This document shows, in pieces, positions 60,201 through 64,000 of a DNA stretch of 64,000 nt. The position numbers and the translations under genes were made by a program. The stretch is from Liolophura sinensis. Lineage: Eukaryota; Mollusca; Polyplacophora; Chitonida; Chitonidae. How positions within the stretch are numbered: the stretch's first letter is position 1; every line of letters starts with the position of its first letter. The DNA is taken from assembly GCF_032854445.1 (NCBI RefSeq), contig NC_088306.1, positions 1,178,501 through 1,242,500 of the forward strand, given 5' to 3'. The notes under the pieces are model-generated. The model was not told the DNA's origin. It made no database searches and saw nothing but the letters and a program-made list of their open reading frames with translations.

Positions 60201-62792
60201 AGGACCTTGCAAATGCCGGCACCATGACACATTACAAACATACTTTCTCCATGGGGAGCTAGCAAATGCCTGGCACCATGACACATTACAAACATACTTT
60301 CTCCATGAGGACCTTGCAAATGCCGGCACCATGACACATTACAAACATACTTTCTCCATGGGGACCTAGCAAACGCCTGGCAGAATGACACCGACACCAT
60401 CTTAAACATTCCTGTCCAAGCTCATTAACAAGTCGTTCCACAGATCTACTTTGCATAAAATAGAAAGAAGGTAACTCCGAACATTAAAGTCATATTATTA
60501 TTATTATTCAGACAGACTAATAATACGACTTCAATATTCGGAGCTACTTTGCTTTAATTTCAAGCTCATTATGAGGTCACATTATAAACGGAAAAAGATT
60601 ACAGTAGAAATTACATGTAATGCAGGACACCATACAATTTAGGGGTTTCAAATAATAATGATCATAACTGCATGAACTTTTTTTAATTTCATCAAACTCG
60701 TACATACTCTAGACACCTATGACAGATATAGCACCTTACCTGCTGTGTTGTTTTCAGCTTCTCTTCAAGGGAGGTAACTACACCAGCCAAGTAGTCCTGA
60801 GAGTGCTGAACGATGAAGACAATAGATACATTTTATTATTTGGTTTGAGTTTTACACCTTACACAAGACTATTTAACTTCTACAATGGCAGCTTGAGGAA
60901 ACCAAGCAGAGTCCCTCGACTGAGAAAAACCCACGACCATGCACAGGTTGCTGTTAGATCTTCCCCCTGAGACGTCTATGAGACCAGAGACTGAGGCTCC
61001 TAGGTCACTGTTCTACGCTAACCACTTGGCCACGGCTTCCCCACAAAGAGAACAGAATGTATATGGGAGAAGAGTACAGAAACTGGACTTATGGCATGGA
61101 AGATATTTCCGACATCACAAGTCTGATATTTTATTCAAATGTACACATATGGATGCTGCTGTTTTTCACTAGCCATGCGTTTTTATACGGCACTTTTTTC
61201 GAACACCTTTTAACAGTAAGATATTGTTTCACATTTTTTAACTCTAAGCGCACTTACCAATAAGTACTCAATAGTCAGCTGAGCAAGTTTGAACAGTTTG
61301 GTGAAATTCGGGTCCACATTTCTTAAATCCTGAAGAGAAATAAGACAAGACAATGGTTGGAGGGCAATAAGTGAAACTGAATTACTATTATATGTACATG
61401 TATGTACTCAATGCTGACCTACCACCATTTCTTATAATCACTAATCTTTTTTTCCTCAGAAGTCTTTCTACCTTGATATCTCTTTAACTGTAAGGGAAGA
61501 CGACAGTTTAGTTAATGGATGGATTACTCGTGACTTTCACCCGCGCCTATGTTGAATTTCTACAGGAAGAATTTAATGGTGTCTGCTGAAGGGTACCTGA
61601 CACTATGTGTTCTGTGCACCATAGGACTCTTTTGTTTGAGATCCAACATTAAATATAAATCCCAATTAACACAATGCAGACACTTTTTGATTTTCTGACT
61701 TTGATGAGGCTTAAATGACGCATTTAATATTCACAGGACACCTAAAACATGCTGAATTAAGAGATTGCCACAACGTCTGATCCTGTTGAGTAAATATTGG
61801 CCAATTAGGCTGCCTTCTTGTCCAGTGTACTGGGCAGGAAGTCCTGCATGTATACACAGCTCATTATCCTCTCTCCCTCTTACTGTGAAGACATGCATGT
61901 GACCGAATAGTATGTTAGGATTTAGTGAGGATAAAATGAGGACTATGCTCGTGGTACACGTGTGCCCAGGCAGCTCATTATCCTTTCTCCCTCATGATAA
62001 CAGGCATGTGACAGAATTAGTATCTTAACAGCCAGTGAAGATTAAATTTTCTCCATGAGTGTGTTTTCCAAAATGTCAAACACCTATATGCAGACTTGTG
62101 CCCCGGCCAGATTATGTCACATTTCAGCTTAATATGGCTGTCAACATAAATCAACCAAGTACCACCATTTTCCAAATTCACTGGCCATTAATTAAACATT
62201 TCCAAGGAATAGAAAATGGATTATCTGACTTTCATAATTTTCAGGCATGCTTCAGGTGTTATAGTTCTGATACCCTTCATTATACATGTGTCACAGCAGT
62301 TGTCCTTTCAATCAGAGATGAAAGCAGAGCTGTTTCGTCAAATTAAGTACAAATTTAATAAATTTTACGGAATTTACCAGGATACTAGATTTTGATTCAG
62401 TCAAAAAAACCCCCCACTGATTCTGAATAAATCCTGAAAACTTTCATGCCTGGGGGGTTTTTTTTCCAATAAATAACCACTTTCTTTTTCCCAAAACAAA
62501 CCAATCAGATAAAACCACCCCTCTGACTTACTAATTCAGCCTCAATATTGCAGAAGGTGATGTTGGTGATGTTTTCCTGTAAAGCGTTGAAGTCCATATT
62601 CCTCGCTATCTGATCCACATCCACCGAGGCTATTTTCCTCCAATCAATACGCTCCATTCTTTTCCTGAATGCCACGCTAGGTGGGGCCCCGGCAATGTTA
62701 CCGGGGGCGTAACCTTCCTGATACCCCATCCCTGAATATGGGCTGTAACCTACGTGTGACTGAGGCCGCGGGGAATAGGCATAGGTTGTCAT
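33205..62792 (-). CDS. DZIP1: DZIP1/DZIP1L (Iguana) orthologue, 23 coding exons
   Basis: DZIP1 family proteins act at the basal body and ciliary base, are needed for ciliogenesis and modulate Hedgehog/GLI signalling; that role is assigned from the family. Coding exons descend from 62532-62792 to 33205-33287 and total 2845 bases, about 947 residues (vertebrate proteins are somewhat shorter). All exon phases match except one surplus base in exon 14. Domain order: the N-terminal Iguana domain (residues about 45-150, I-D-W-R-K-I, then D-F-N-A-L-Q-E-N, then L-T-I-E-Y-L-L); one C2H2 finger (C180, C183, H196, H201); coiled coil to about residue 470; an acidic segment; a conserved helical block (K-A-M-R-E-E-L, then F-T-E-I-R-Q-R-L); and a proline/serine-rich acidic tail with three W-D-S-D motifs, ending S-D-I-S-D-I. 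An acceptor-like TTTCAG 14 bases before the ATG suggests a non-coding upstream exon. Introns hold many minisatellites, listed separately. Confidence 0.95.
34427..34675 (+). mobile_element. Full-length SINE in DZIP1 intron 22, with target-site duplication
   Basis: tRNA head CTCCACGGCTCAGTTGGATA, B box GAGTTCAAGTCCAG, the 3' domain and an AAATAAATAAAC tail. It is flanked by CAAATCACACT (34414-34424) and CAAATGACACT (34676-34686), an 11-bp duplication with one mismatch. It is antisense to the gene. Confidence 0.93.
34880..35375. repeat. Minisatellite, 36-39-bp unit, DZIP1 intron 22
   Basis: About 13 diverged copies of GTGCTCAAAATTAAGCTGTC / TTCACTCAAATGAGGCT. The left part grades into degenerate CTCAAAATG words from 34700 on. 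The array lies near the donor side of the intron, unlike most arrays in this gene. Confidence 0.9.
35643..35728 (-). CDS. DZIP1: DZIP1 exon 22
   Basis: Phase 2 to 1, acceptor CTCTTCAG, donor GTAAGG. H-A-V-G-R-A-S-F-A-D-T-D-Q-S-S, a Ser/Gly-rich tail segment. Confidence 0.85.
35914..36348. repeat. Minisatellite, 40-bp unit, DZIP1 intron 21
   Basis: About ten or eleven copies of CCCAAAAACAAATGTGTACT and TAGTCATAGGGCTGCCGGTA, nearly identical, about 190 bases upstream of the exon 22 acceptor. Confidence 0.95.
36947..37026 (-). CDS. DZIP1: DZIP1 exon 21
   Basis: Phase 0 to 2, acceptor TTTTCTCAG. G-F-K-D-D-D-S-F-P-D-I-S-S-L-E-E. Reading through the GTGAGT donor meets a TGA at once, so an unspliced form would end here; the in-phase exons 22 and 23 argue for splicing. 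Confidence 0.88.
37093..37812. repeat. Minisatellite, 38-bp unit, DZIP1 intron 20
   Basis: About 19 copies of TTAACCTGATAACCCATCAG and CACAAATGTGTTCATGTC. A block spanning 37220-37400 recurs at 37470-37650 with the same CAGTGTTC-shortened copy, so a segment of five or more units was duplicated as a block. It starts about 65 bases upstream of the exon 21 acceptor. Confidence 0.95.
38682..38756 (-). CDS. DZIP1: DZIP1 exon 20
   Basis: 25 codons, phase 0 to 0, acceptor TCTCTTCAG, donor GTAAGT. G-R-K-G-Q-K-P-A-G-A-V-D, continuing the conserved C-terminal Q-L-S block. Confidence 0.9.
38888..39235. repeat. Minisatellite, about 25-bp unit, DZIP1 intron 19
   Basis: About 14 copies of CATGAGGCATGGCCTCTTTC followed by TGTGA, with T-run length variation. 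On the gene strand it reads as a Lys/His-rich open frame that runs into exon 20, but it is intronic because exon 20 has a clear acceptor. Begins about 130 bases upstream of that acceptor. Confidence 0.93.
39739..39865 (-). CDS. DZIP1: DZIP1 exon 19
   Basis: Phase 2 to 0, acceptor TGTTACAG. S-D-L-E-E-L-D-L-K-P then V-A-E-L-S-R-S-I-E-F-Q-L-S. The donor GTATGT is preferred over an overlapping GTGTAT three bases... earlier candidates because it gives the phase needed by exon 20. Confidence 0.87.
40082..40294 (-). CDS. DZIP1: DZIP1 exon 18
   Basis: Phase 2 to 2, acceptor ATGCTCAG, donor GTAGGC. T-N-W-D-S-D-E-E-E-E-E-D, a Pro/Arg-rich middle, then I-S-D-W-D-S-D-G-V: two of the gene's three W-D-S-D motifs. 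Confidence 0.92.
40711..40996 (-). CDS. DZIP1: DZIP1 exon 17
   Basis: Phase 1 to 2, acceptor GGTAACAG, donor GTGAGT. Low-complexity Ser/Pro/Gln/Arg linker (P-T-P-S-Q-Q-A-P-I-N-R-Q-A-P-P). It is separated from exon 16 by an intron dominated by a 6.2-kb minisatellite; the phase match across that intron supports the join. Confidence 0.88.
41105..47345. repeat. Large minisatellite, 47-48-bp unit, about 130 copies, DZIP1 intron 16
   Basis: Unit: ATCCACCTTCCTTCTCGACA, then AGGGACAAACATACAAATGT, then ATGCACAT. Variants alternate ATCCACC/GTCAACC, CTCGACAAGG/CTTGACAGGG/CTACACAAGG/CTCCACAAGG and GGGCAA/GGGACAA; the missing base in some copies changes 48 to 47. Each unit has CATAC-AAAT-GTATG, a five-base inverted repeat. 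Blocks of several variant units recur (for example the series at 43430-43780 again at 44220-44430 and 46050-46240), so expansion occurred by multi-unit duplication. Both strands stay open for hundreds of codons because stops are absent from the unit in several frames; these are not genes. The array lies about 110 bases upstream of the exon 17 acceptor. Confidence 0.97.
47736..47838 (-). CDS. DZIP1: DZIP1 exon 16
   Basis: Phase 0 to 1, acceptor CCCCTTTAG, donor GTAAGG. K-Y-P-T-F-T-E-I-R-Q-R-L-Q-R-Q-V corresponds to the conserved P-x-F-x-x-I/L-R block after the coiled coil. Confidence 0.92.
47868..47960 (-). mobile_element. Divergent SINE 3' fragment, DZIP1 intron 15
   Basis: TTTATTCATCATTTATTTAC, GACTGTTTTTTAAGACCG and CTCAAGAATTCTTCACTC parallel the reversed SINE 3' domain with many substitutions. 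Confidence 0.5.
48168..48245 (-). CDS. DZIP1: DZIP1 exon 15
   Basis: 26 codons, phase 0 to 0, acceptor GTTTCCCAG, donor GTAAGA. G-S-K-S-I-K-D-D-V-L-A-T then R-K-A-K-A-L. The 23-bp minisatellite begins about 45 bases upstream. Confidence 0.9.
48291..50112. repeat. Minisatellite, 23-bp unit, about 78 copies, DZIP1 intron 14
   Basis: Unit TGTGGTCAAAACTAGCCATT then TGT, with variants CATAACTAGCC, AAATAGCC, TAGTGG, and a shortened GTGATAAGCC form. Higher-order blocks (GTAGTGG-AAATAGCCG-TCATAACTAGAC-TTATTGTGGCC) recur between 49010 and 49390. It starts about 45 bases upstream of the exon 15 acceptor. Confidence 0.96.
50143..50290 (-). mobile_element. Divergent SINE, DZIP1 intron 14
   Basis: TTTATTTATTTATTTCATTG, TTGTTTTACGCCACACCC, AAGAATTTTTCACTTATACG: reversed SINE 3' domain, aged. 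It adjoins the end of the 23-bp array. Confidence 0.65.
50384..50523 (-). CDS. DZIP1: DZIP1 exon 14, with an apparent one-base frameshift
   Basis: From the acceptor ACTCTCAG the frame expected from exon 13 reads S-N-R-L-L-E-Q-L-R-Q-D-P-F, then would stop. One base further along, the next frame reads K-A-M-R-E-E-L-V-I-I-L-D-E-Q-L-E-R-K-G-I and exits in phase 0 into exon 15. Both halves look like conserved DZIP1 sequence. The exon length (140) leaves exactly one surplus base. The alternative is an acceptor at GTTAG (exon 50384-50479), which avoids the shift but drops the first half and needs a different donor upstream. Confidence 0.8.
50814..50977 (-). CDS. DZIP1: DZIP1 exon 13
   Basis: Phase 0 to 2. 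Ser/His then strongly acidic, P-F-P-D-D-D-T-E-E-S-D-E-E-E-E-G. The acceptor TGATCAG is clear. The donor GTGCGG is weak but is the one that gives the phase required by exon 14; the end coordinate is therefore less certain. Confidence 0.75.
51351..51398 (-). CDS. DZIP1: Candidate alternative first exon of a short DZIP1 isoform
   Basis: An ATG opens 16 codons (M-F-V-P-E-L-P-L-E-H-V-S-L-F-T-Q) ending at a donor GTAGGA in phase 0, which fits exon 13. It would produce a C-terminal isoform lacking the zinc finger. As an internal cassette its 56-base form would break the frame. Support is limited to the donor and the phase. Confidence 0.2.
51400..52840. other. DZIP1 intron 12, no recognisable element
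   Basis: No repeat array, SINE or supported exon apart from the candidate alternative exon at 51351-51398. Intron 12 is unusual among the longer introns of this gene in lacking a minisatellite. Confidence 0.4.
52853..52897 (-). CDS. DZIP1: DZIP1 exon 12
   Basis: 15 codons, phase 0 to 0, acceptor TTTTCAG, donor GTAAGT. V-A-R-E-K-E-R-L-V-K-S-E-P-R-P closes the coiled coil. Confidence 0.88.
53281..53328 (-). CDS. DZIP1: DZIP1 exon 11
   Basis: 16 codons, phase 0 to 0, acceptor TTACTTCAG, donor GTAGGT. E-T-K-E-K-E-K-L-L-K-A-E-S, coiled coil. Confidence 0.9.
53723..53809 (-). CDS. DZIP1: DZIP1 exon 10
   Basis: 29 codons, phase 0 to 0, donor GTACGT. L-N-A-A-L-E-K-S-V-K-A-L-E-R-N. The acceptor GGTTTCAG and the first bases CTGAATGCAGC are repeated many times in the minisatellite that begins right upstream. 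Confidence 0.92.
53812..54570. repeat. Minisatellite, about 34-bp unit, containing copies of the exon 10 acceptor
   Basis: About 20 copies of CAGCTGAAACCAAACATGAC and AACATGGCTGTAATC, with CATTCAGC and GTTAACAGACA variants. It begins flush with exon 10. On the gene strand many units contain GGTTTCAGCTGAAT, identical to the real acceptor plus first exon bases. Confidence 0.93.
54889..54996 (-). CDS. DZIP1: DZIP1 exon 9
   Basis: 36 codons, phase 0 to 0, acceptor ending CTAG, donor GTGAGA. Basic coiled coil L-N-T-K-L-K-K-Q-D-R-K-W-E-K-K. Confidence 0.9.
55296..55982. repeat. Minisatellite, 34-bp unit, DZIP1 intron 8
   Basis: About 20 very similar copies of TACTGGAGAAGTCACAGCAC and AGAAGCGTGTACAG. 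The period is not a multiple of three, so it is open in all three plus frames, giving three overlapping spurious proteins of about 240 residues. Upstream of the exon 9 acceptor by about 300 bases and about 100 bases from the exon 8 donor. Confidence 0.96.
56085..56191 (-). CDS. DZIP1: DZIP1 exon 8
   Basis: Phase 1 to 0. R-R-S-H-L-G-E-L-R-D-D-E-D-D-H-E-L resembles the conserved S-N-L-G-x-L-x-D-D-E block of DZIP1, then R-E-E-L-A-M-L-K-E-Q-L. Acceptor GTCTCCCAG, donor GTAAAC. Confidence 0.93.
56537..56696 (-). CDS. DZIP1: DZIP1 exon 7
   Basis: Phase 0 to 1. Coiled coil F-N-E-L-R-L-Q-S-E-L-E-K-M then M-N-E-K-Y-Q-A-S-Q. The final G joins exon 8 to make glycine. Acceptor TTTTTGGCAG, donor GTAAGA. 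Confidence 0.93.
57195..57287 (-). CDS. DZIP1: DZIP1 exon 6
   Basis: 31 codons, phase 0 to 0, acceptor TTCTCAG, donor GTGAGT. N-V-T-N-V-Y-N-Q-E-N-K-E-N, charged linker. The 31-bp minisatellite starts about 75 bases upstream of its acceptor. Confidence 0.88.
57365..57950. repeat. Minisatellite, 31-bp unit, DZIP1 intron 5
   Basis: About 16 copies of GAGTCACACAGTAATGCAG and ATGTAATGGAGT, interrupted by a longer block (TTTACAAAACAGTGTTAGAC) at 57665 that recurs at 57785. Begins about 75 bases upstream of the exon 6 acceptor. Confidence 0.93.
58100..58324 (-). CDS. DZIP1: DZIP1 exon 5 (C2H2 zinc finger)
   Basis: 75 codons, phase 0 to 0. Opens with the finger C-P-Y-C-S-K-A-F, then Q-A-H-I-V-R-R-H, spacing C-x2-C-x12-H-x4-H, followed by a Ser/Pro linker and the helix E-L-L-E-I-K-E-R-L-K-M. 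This single finger is characteristic of the DZIP1 family. Confidence 0.95.
58742..58802 (-). mobile_element. tRNA-derived SINE head fragment, DZIP1 intron 4
   Basis: The reverse complement reads TAGCCTAATGGGTACAGCG, a tRNA-like middle, then TGGGATCAAATCTGGG. Same head type as 13716-13790. It lies just inside the donor side of the intron after exon 4. Confidence 0.55.
58829..58966 (-). CDS. DZIP1: DZIP1 exon 4
   Basis: 46 codons, phase 0 to 0. Gln/Lys/Glu-rich coiled coil (E-H-E-Q-M-T-T-R-L-E, K-K-E-S-H-K-R-K-K-M-L). Acceptor ATCCTCAG; the donor GTAGCG is weaker than usual. A 54-bp minisatellite begins only about 20 bases upstream of the acceptor. Confidence 0.92.
58985..60395. repeat. Minisatellite, 53-54-bp unit, about 26 copies, DZIP1 intron 3
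   Basis: Unit ACATTACAAACATACTTTCT, CCATGGGGACCTAGCAAACG, CCTGGCAGCATGAG, with a second type GAGGACCTTGCAAATGCCGG. Blocks of types recur (59330-59530 and 59800-60010 are close copies). Because 54 is a multiple of three the minus strand stays open, giving spurious Cys/Trp-rich frames. It starts about 20 bases upstream of the exon 4 acceptor. Confidence 0.96.
60740..60805 (-). CDS. DZIP1: DZIP1 exon 3
   Basis: 22 codons, phase 0 to 0, donor GTAAGG. H-S-Q-D-Y-L-A-G-V-V then S-L-E-E-K-L-K continues directly from exon 2 and starts the coiled coil. Confidence 0.95.
60835..61042 (-). mobile_element. Divergent full-length SINE, DZIP1 intron 2
   Basis: From left: TTTGAGTTTTACACCTTACA, CAAGACTATTTAACTTCTAC, AAACCCACGACCATGCACAG, then CTACGCTAACCACTTGGCCA at the right, the reversed tRNA head. 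All blocks of the family are present in order but at lower identity, so this is an old insertion. Confidence 0.75.
61258..61329 (-). CDS. DZIP1: DZIP1 exon 2
   Basis: 24 codons, phase 0 to 0, acceptor CTCTTCAG, donor GTAAGT. Encodes D-L-R-N-V-D-P-N-F-T-K-L-F-K-L-A-Q-L, then T-I-E-Y-L-L, matching the second half of the Iguana domain. Too short to appear as an open frame of its own. Confidence 0.95.
61380..62500. other. DZIP1 intron 1, no recognisable element
   Basis: No exon, SINE or tandem array was seen. The plus-strand open frame at 62059-62346 has no recognisable motif. Confidence 0.4.
62532..62792 (-). CDS. DZIP1: DZIP1 coding exon 1 (start codon, Iguana domain)
   Basis: 87 codons from ATG (62790-62792) to donor GTAAGT, phase 0. 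Tyr/Gly/Pro-rich leader, then R-I-D-W-R-K-I and V-D-V-D-Q-I-A-R-N-M-D-F, the diagnostic start of the Iguana domain. No in-frame upstream ATG was evident before the acceptor-like CATCATTTCAG at 62805-62815. Confidence 0.93.
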
Positions 62793-64000
62793 TGTCTGCT
62801 AAGGCTGAAATGATGTCAAACGAAACAATAAAGATGATCGAAGAGCTAAGCACTTTAGTTCTAAGACAAACTAGATTGAAATGTCAAAAATATGTGATGA
62901 AAGACTTATAGAATAGAGCTGGTAACATGGTTCACAAACAGTTATTTGATTGTTGTTTAATGTTGTACACAAGAATTTCCACTTATGCACTGATGGTTAG
63001 TTATATTGTTGAGGGAAACCGAAGTGCCCAGTGTAAACCAACAACATTGGGCGAGTTACTAACACATTCTTCCACCTGACATGCAGACCATTTTGATGGA
63101 AGGCAAGAGGTTTTCAAAGAACATTATATTGGAAAAATGGCAACACCAGTTAAATTTTGTTAATCAGTCACCAAGAAACTATGAACAGTGATATCGGAGG
63201 AAAGAAAAAGATTTACACAGCACATTTGTAACATTACACCATTAATGATTATTACATGGGTATAACTGAGGTGTCCTGAGAAACAAATTCTTCAGCAGTT
63301 TCAATGCAATGCCTGTGAAGACATGGAAACCCTGATGTGATGTCAAAGGAAGCAAATTTGACATCAAGGAAGGCAACTTTTCTGGAACAGCGTAAAAAAC
63401 TTTAAAAAATAATGTGACAAGTATTAACCTTAAAATGATTGGTTTTCCACGACACATCAACTTAAAAATCACCCGGCGTGTTCACTGGTCATCTATCTGA
63501 TCCTCTTCTCAACCATCAATGACATATCCTTCATTGCACATGTAGGCTTATTTCTGATCTTGGGCGTTTATTTTGTAAGGGATAAAACCAGCACCTTGCT
63601 ATTTGTTAAGAAGAAGATGCACGAACCGGGGCTTGTTCGCTTACGTTTTAATTTCGTTTTACATATCTGTGGGCGAGAGTAAACGGTAAGAATTTCGGCT
63701 GATTTGACATGTCAGAACATGATTGTGTGTCAACGCCACCTTCAGTGGATCTTATCTCCCTCATCAAAGACATCAATAGGGAAATAAGACTGAGGCATTT
63801 AAAAACAGTCATTTGCAGACAATCTAATTATCACCCTTATGAGCCAGCATGTGGGCGAACAGATAAATAGTGCTCTTTGTCTTTTCCGCGAACTACCGAA
63901 TTGGATACGCCTCAGCGGGTAACCTAGGTTGTTGTTGCAATTTCAAACATGCTCTGAAACCTAGCTCATTGGCACTAATATCAATCAAATTAGCACCAAA
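62793..64000. promoter_or_regulatory. Presumed 5' UTR, upstream exon and promoter side of DZIP1
   Basis: The acceptor-like CATCATTTCAG ending at 62805 suggests the ATG exon is preceded by a spliced non-coding exon further right. A divergent SINE-like fragment (GATTGTTGTTTAATGTTGTA) lies at about 62935-63060. I cannot place the transcription start. Confidence 0.35.

Noticed and set aside
58895-60409. Cys/Trp/Lys-rich minus frames and a plus frame of 175 codons
   Set aside because: 54-bp minisatellite in DZIP1 intron 3; period divisible by three keeps the frame open.

Overview
This is a eukaryotic, probably lophotrochozoan and most likely molluscan, nuclear window. It is AT-rich, with split genes, canonical GT-AG introns and dense non-coding repeats. 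At least a dozen complete or partial copies of one tRNA-derived SINE with a conserved 3' domain (it ends ...GAGTACGGCGTAAAACACC followed by AAATA repeats) suggest a mollusc. That taxonomic call rests on recollection of the SINE type and was not searched.

Layout. (1) 1-17 kb is mostly gene-poor. It holds a lone minus-strand exon resembling the first membrane segment of SLC16-type monocarboxylate transporters (2749-2963), two small minisatellites, several SINEs, and a MITE with a SINE nested inside it. (2) 17.0-25.3 kb carries a plus-strand gene I cannot assign to a family. A short signal-peptide exon (17007-17094) joins in phase to a 1.3-kb terminal exon (24021-25339) that encodes a strongly acidic protein with seven copies of an H-G-V-L-M-H motif. 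Its 6.9-kb intron holds a 47-bp minisatellite and a decayed non-LTR retrotransposon reverse transcriptase on the minus strand. (3) 25.4-33.2 kb has no recognised gene. (4) 33.2-62.8 kb is one minus-strand gene, the DZIP1/DZIP1L (Iguana) orthologue. I resolved 23 coding exons from 62792 down to 33205. All junction phases agree, with a single-base exception in exon 14, and the product is about 947 residues. It has the N-terminal Iguana domain, one C2H2 finger, a long coiled coil and a disordered acidic tail with W-D-S-D motifs. (5) 62.8-64 kb is the presumed promoter side of that gene.

The most striking structural feature is the DZIP1 gene's load of minisatellites. At least ten introns or UTR segments each carry a different tandem array (units 13-54 bp), including one of about 6.2 kb with roughly 130 copies. 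Most arrays sit just upstream of a 3' splice site. One array's unit contains a copy of the acceptor and first exon bases of the exon it abuts, and another looks seeded from the last codons of the gene. The large number of long open frames on both strands from 41 to 47 kb, and the smaller sets elsewhere, are by-products of these arrays and not genes. The two most novel items are the H-G-V-L-M-H acidic repeat protein and the acceptor-proximal minisatellite pattern in DZIP1.
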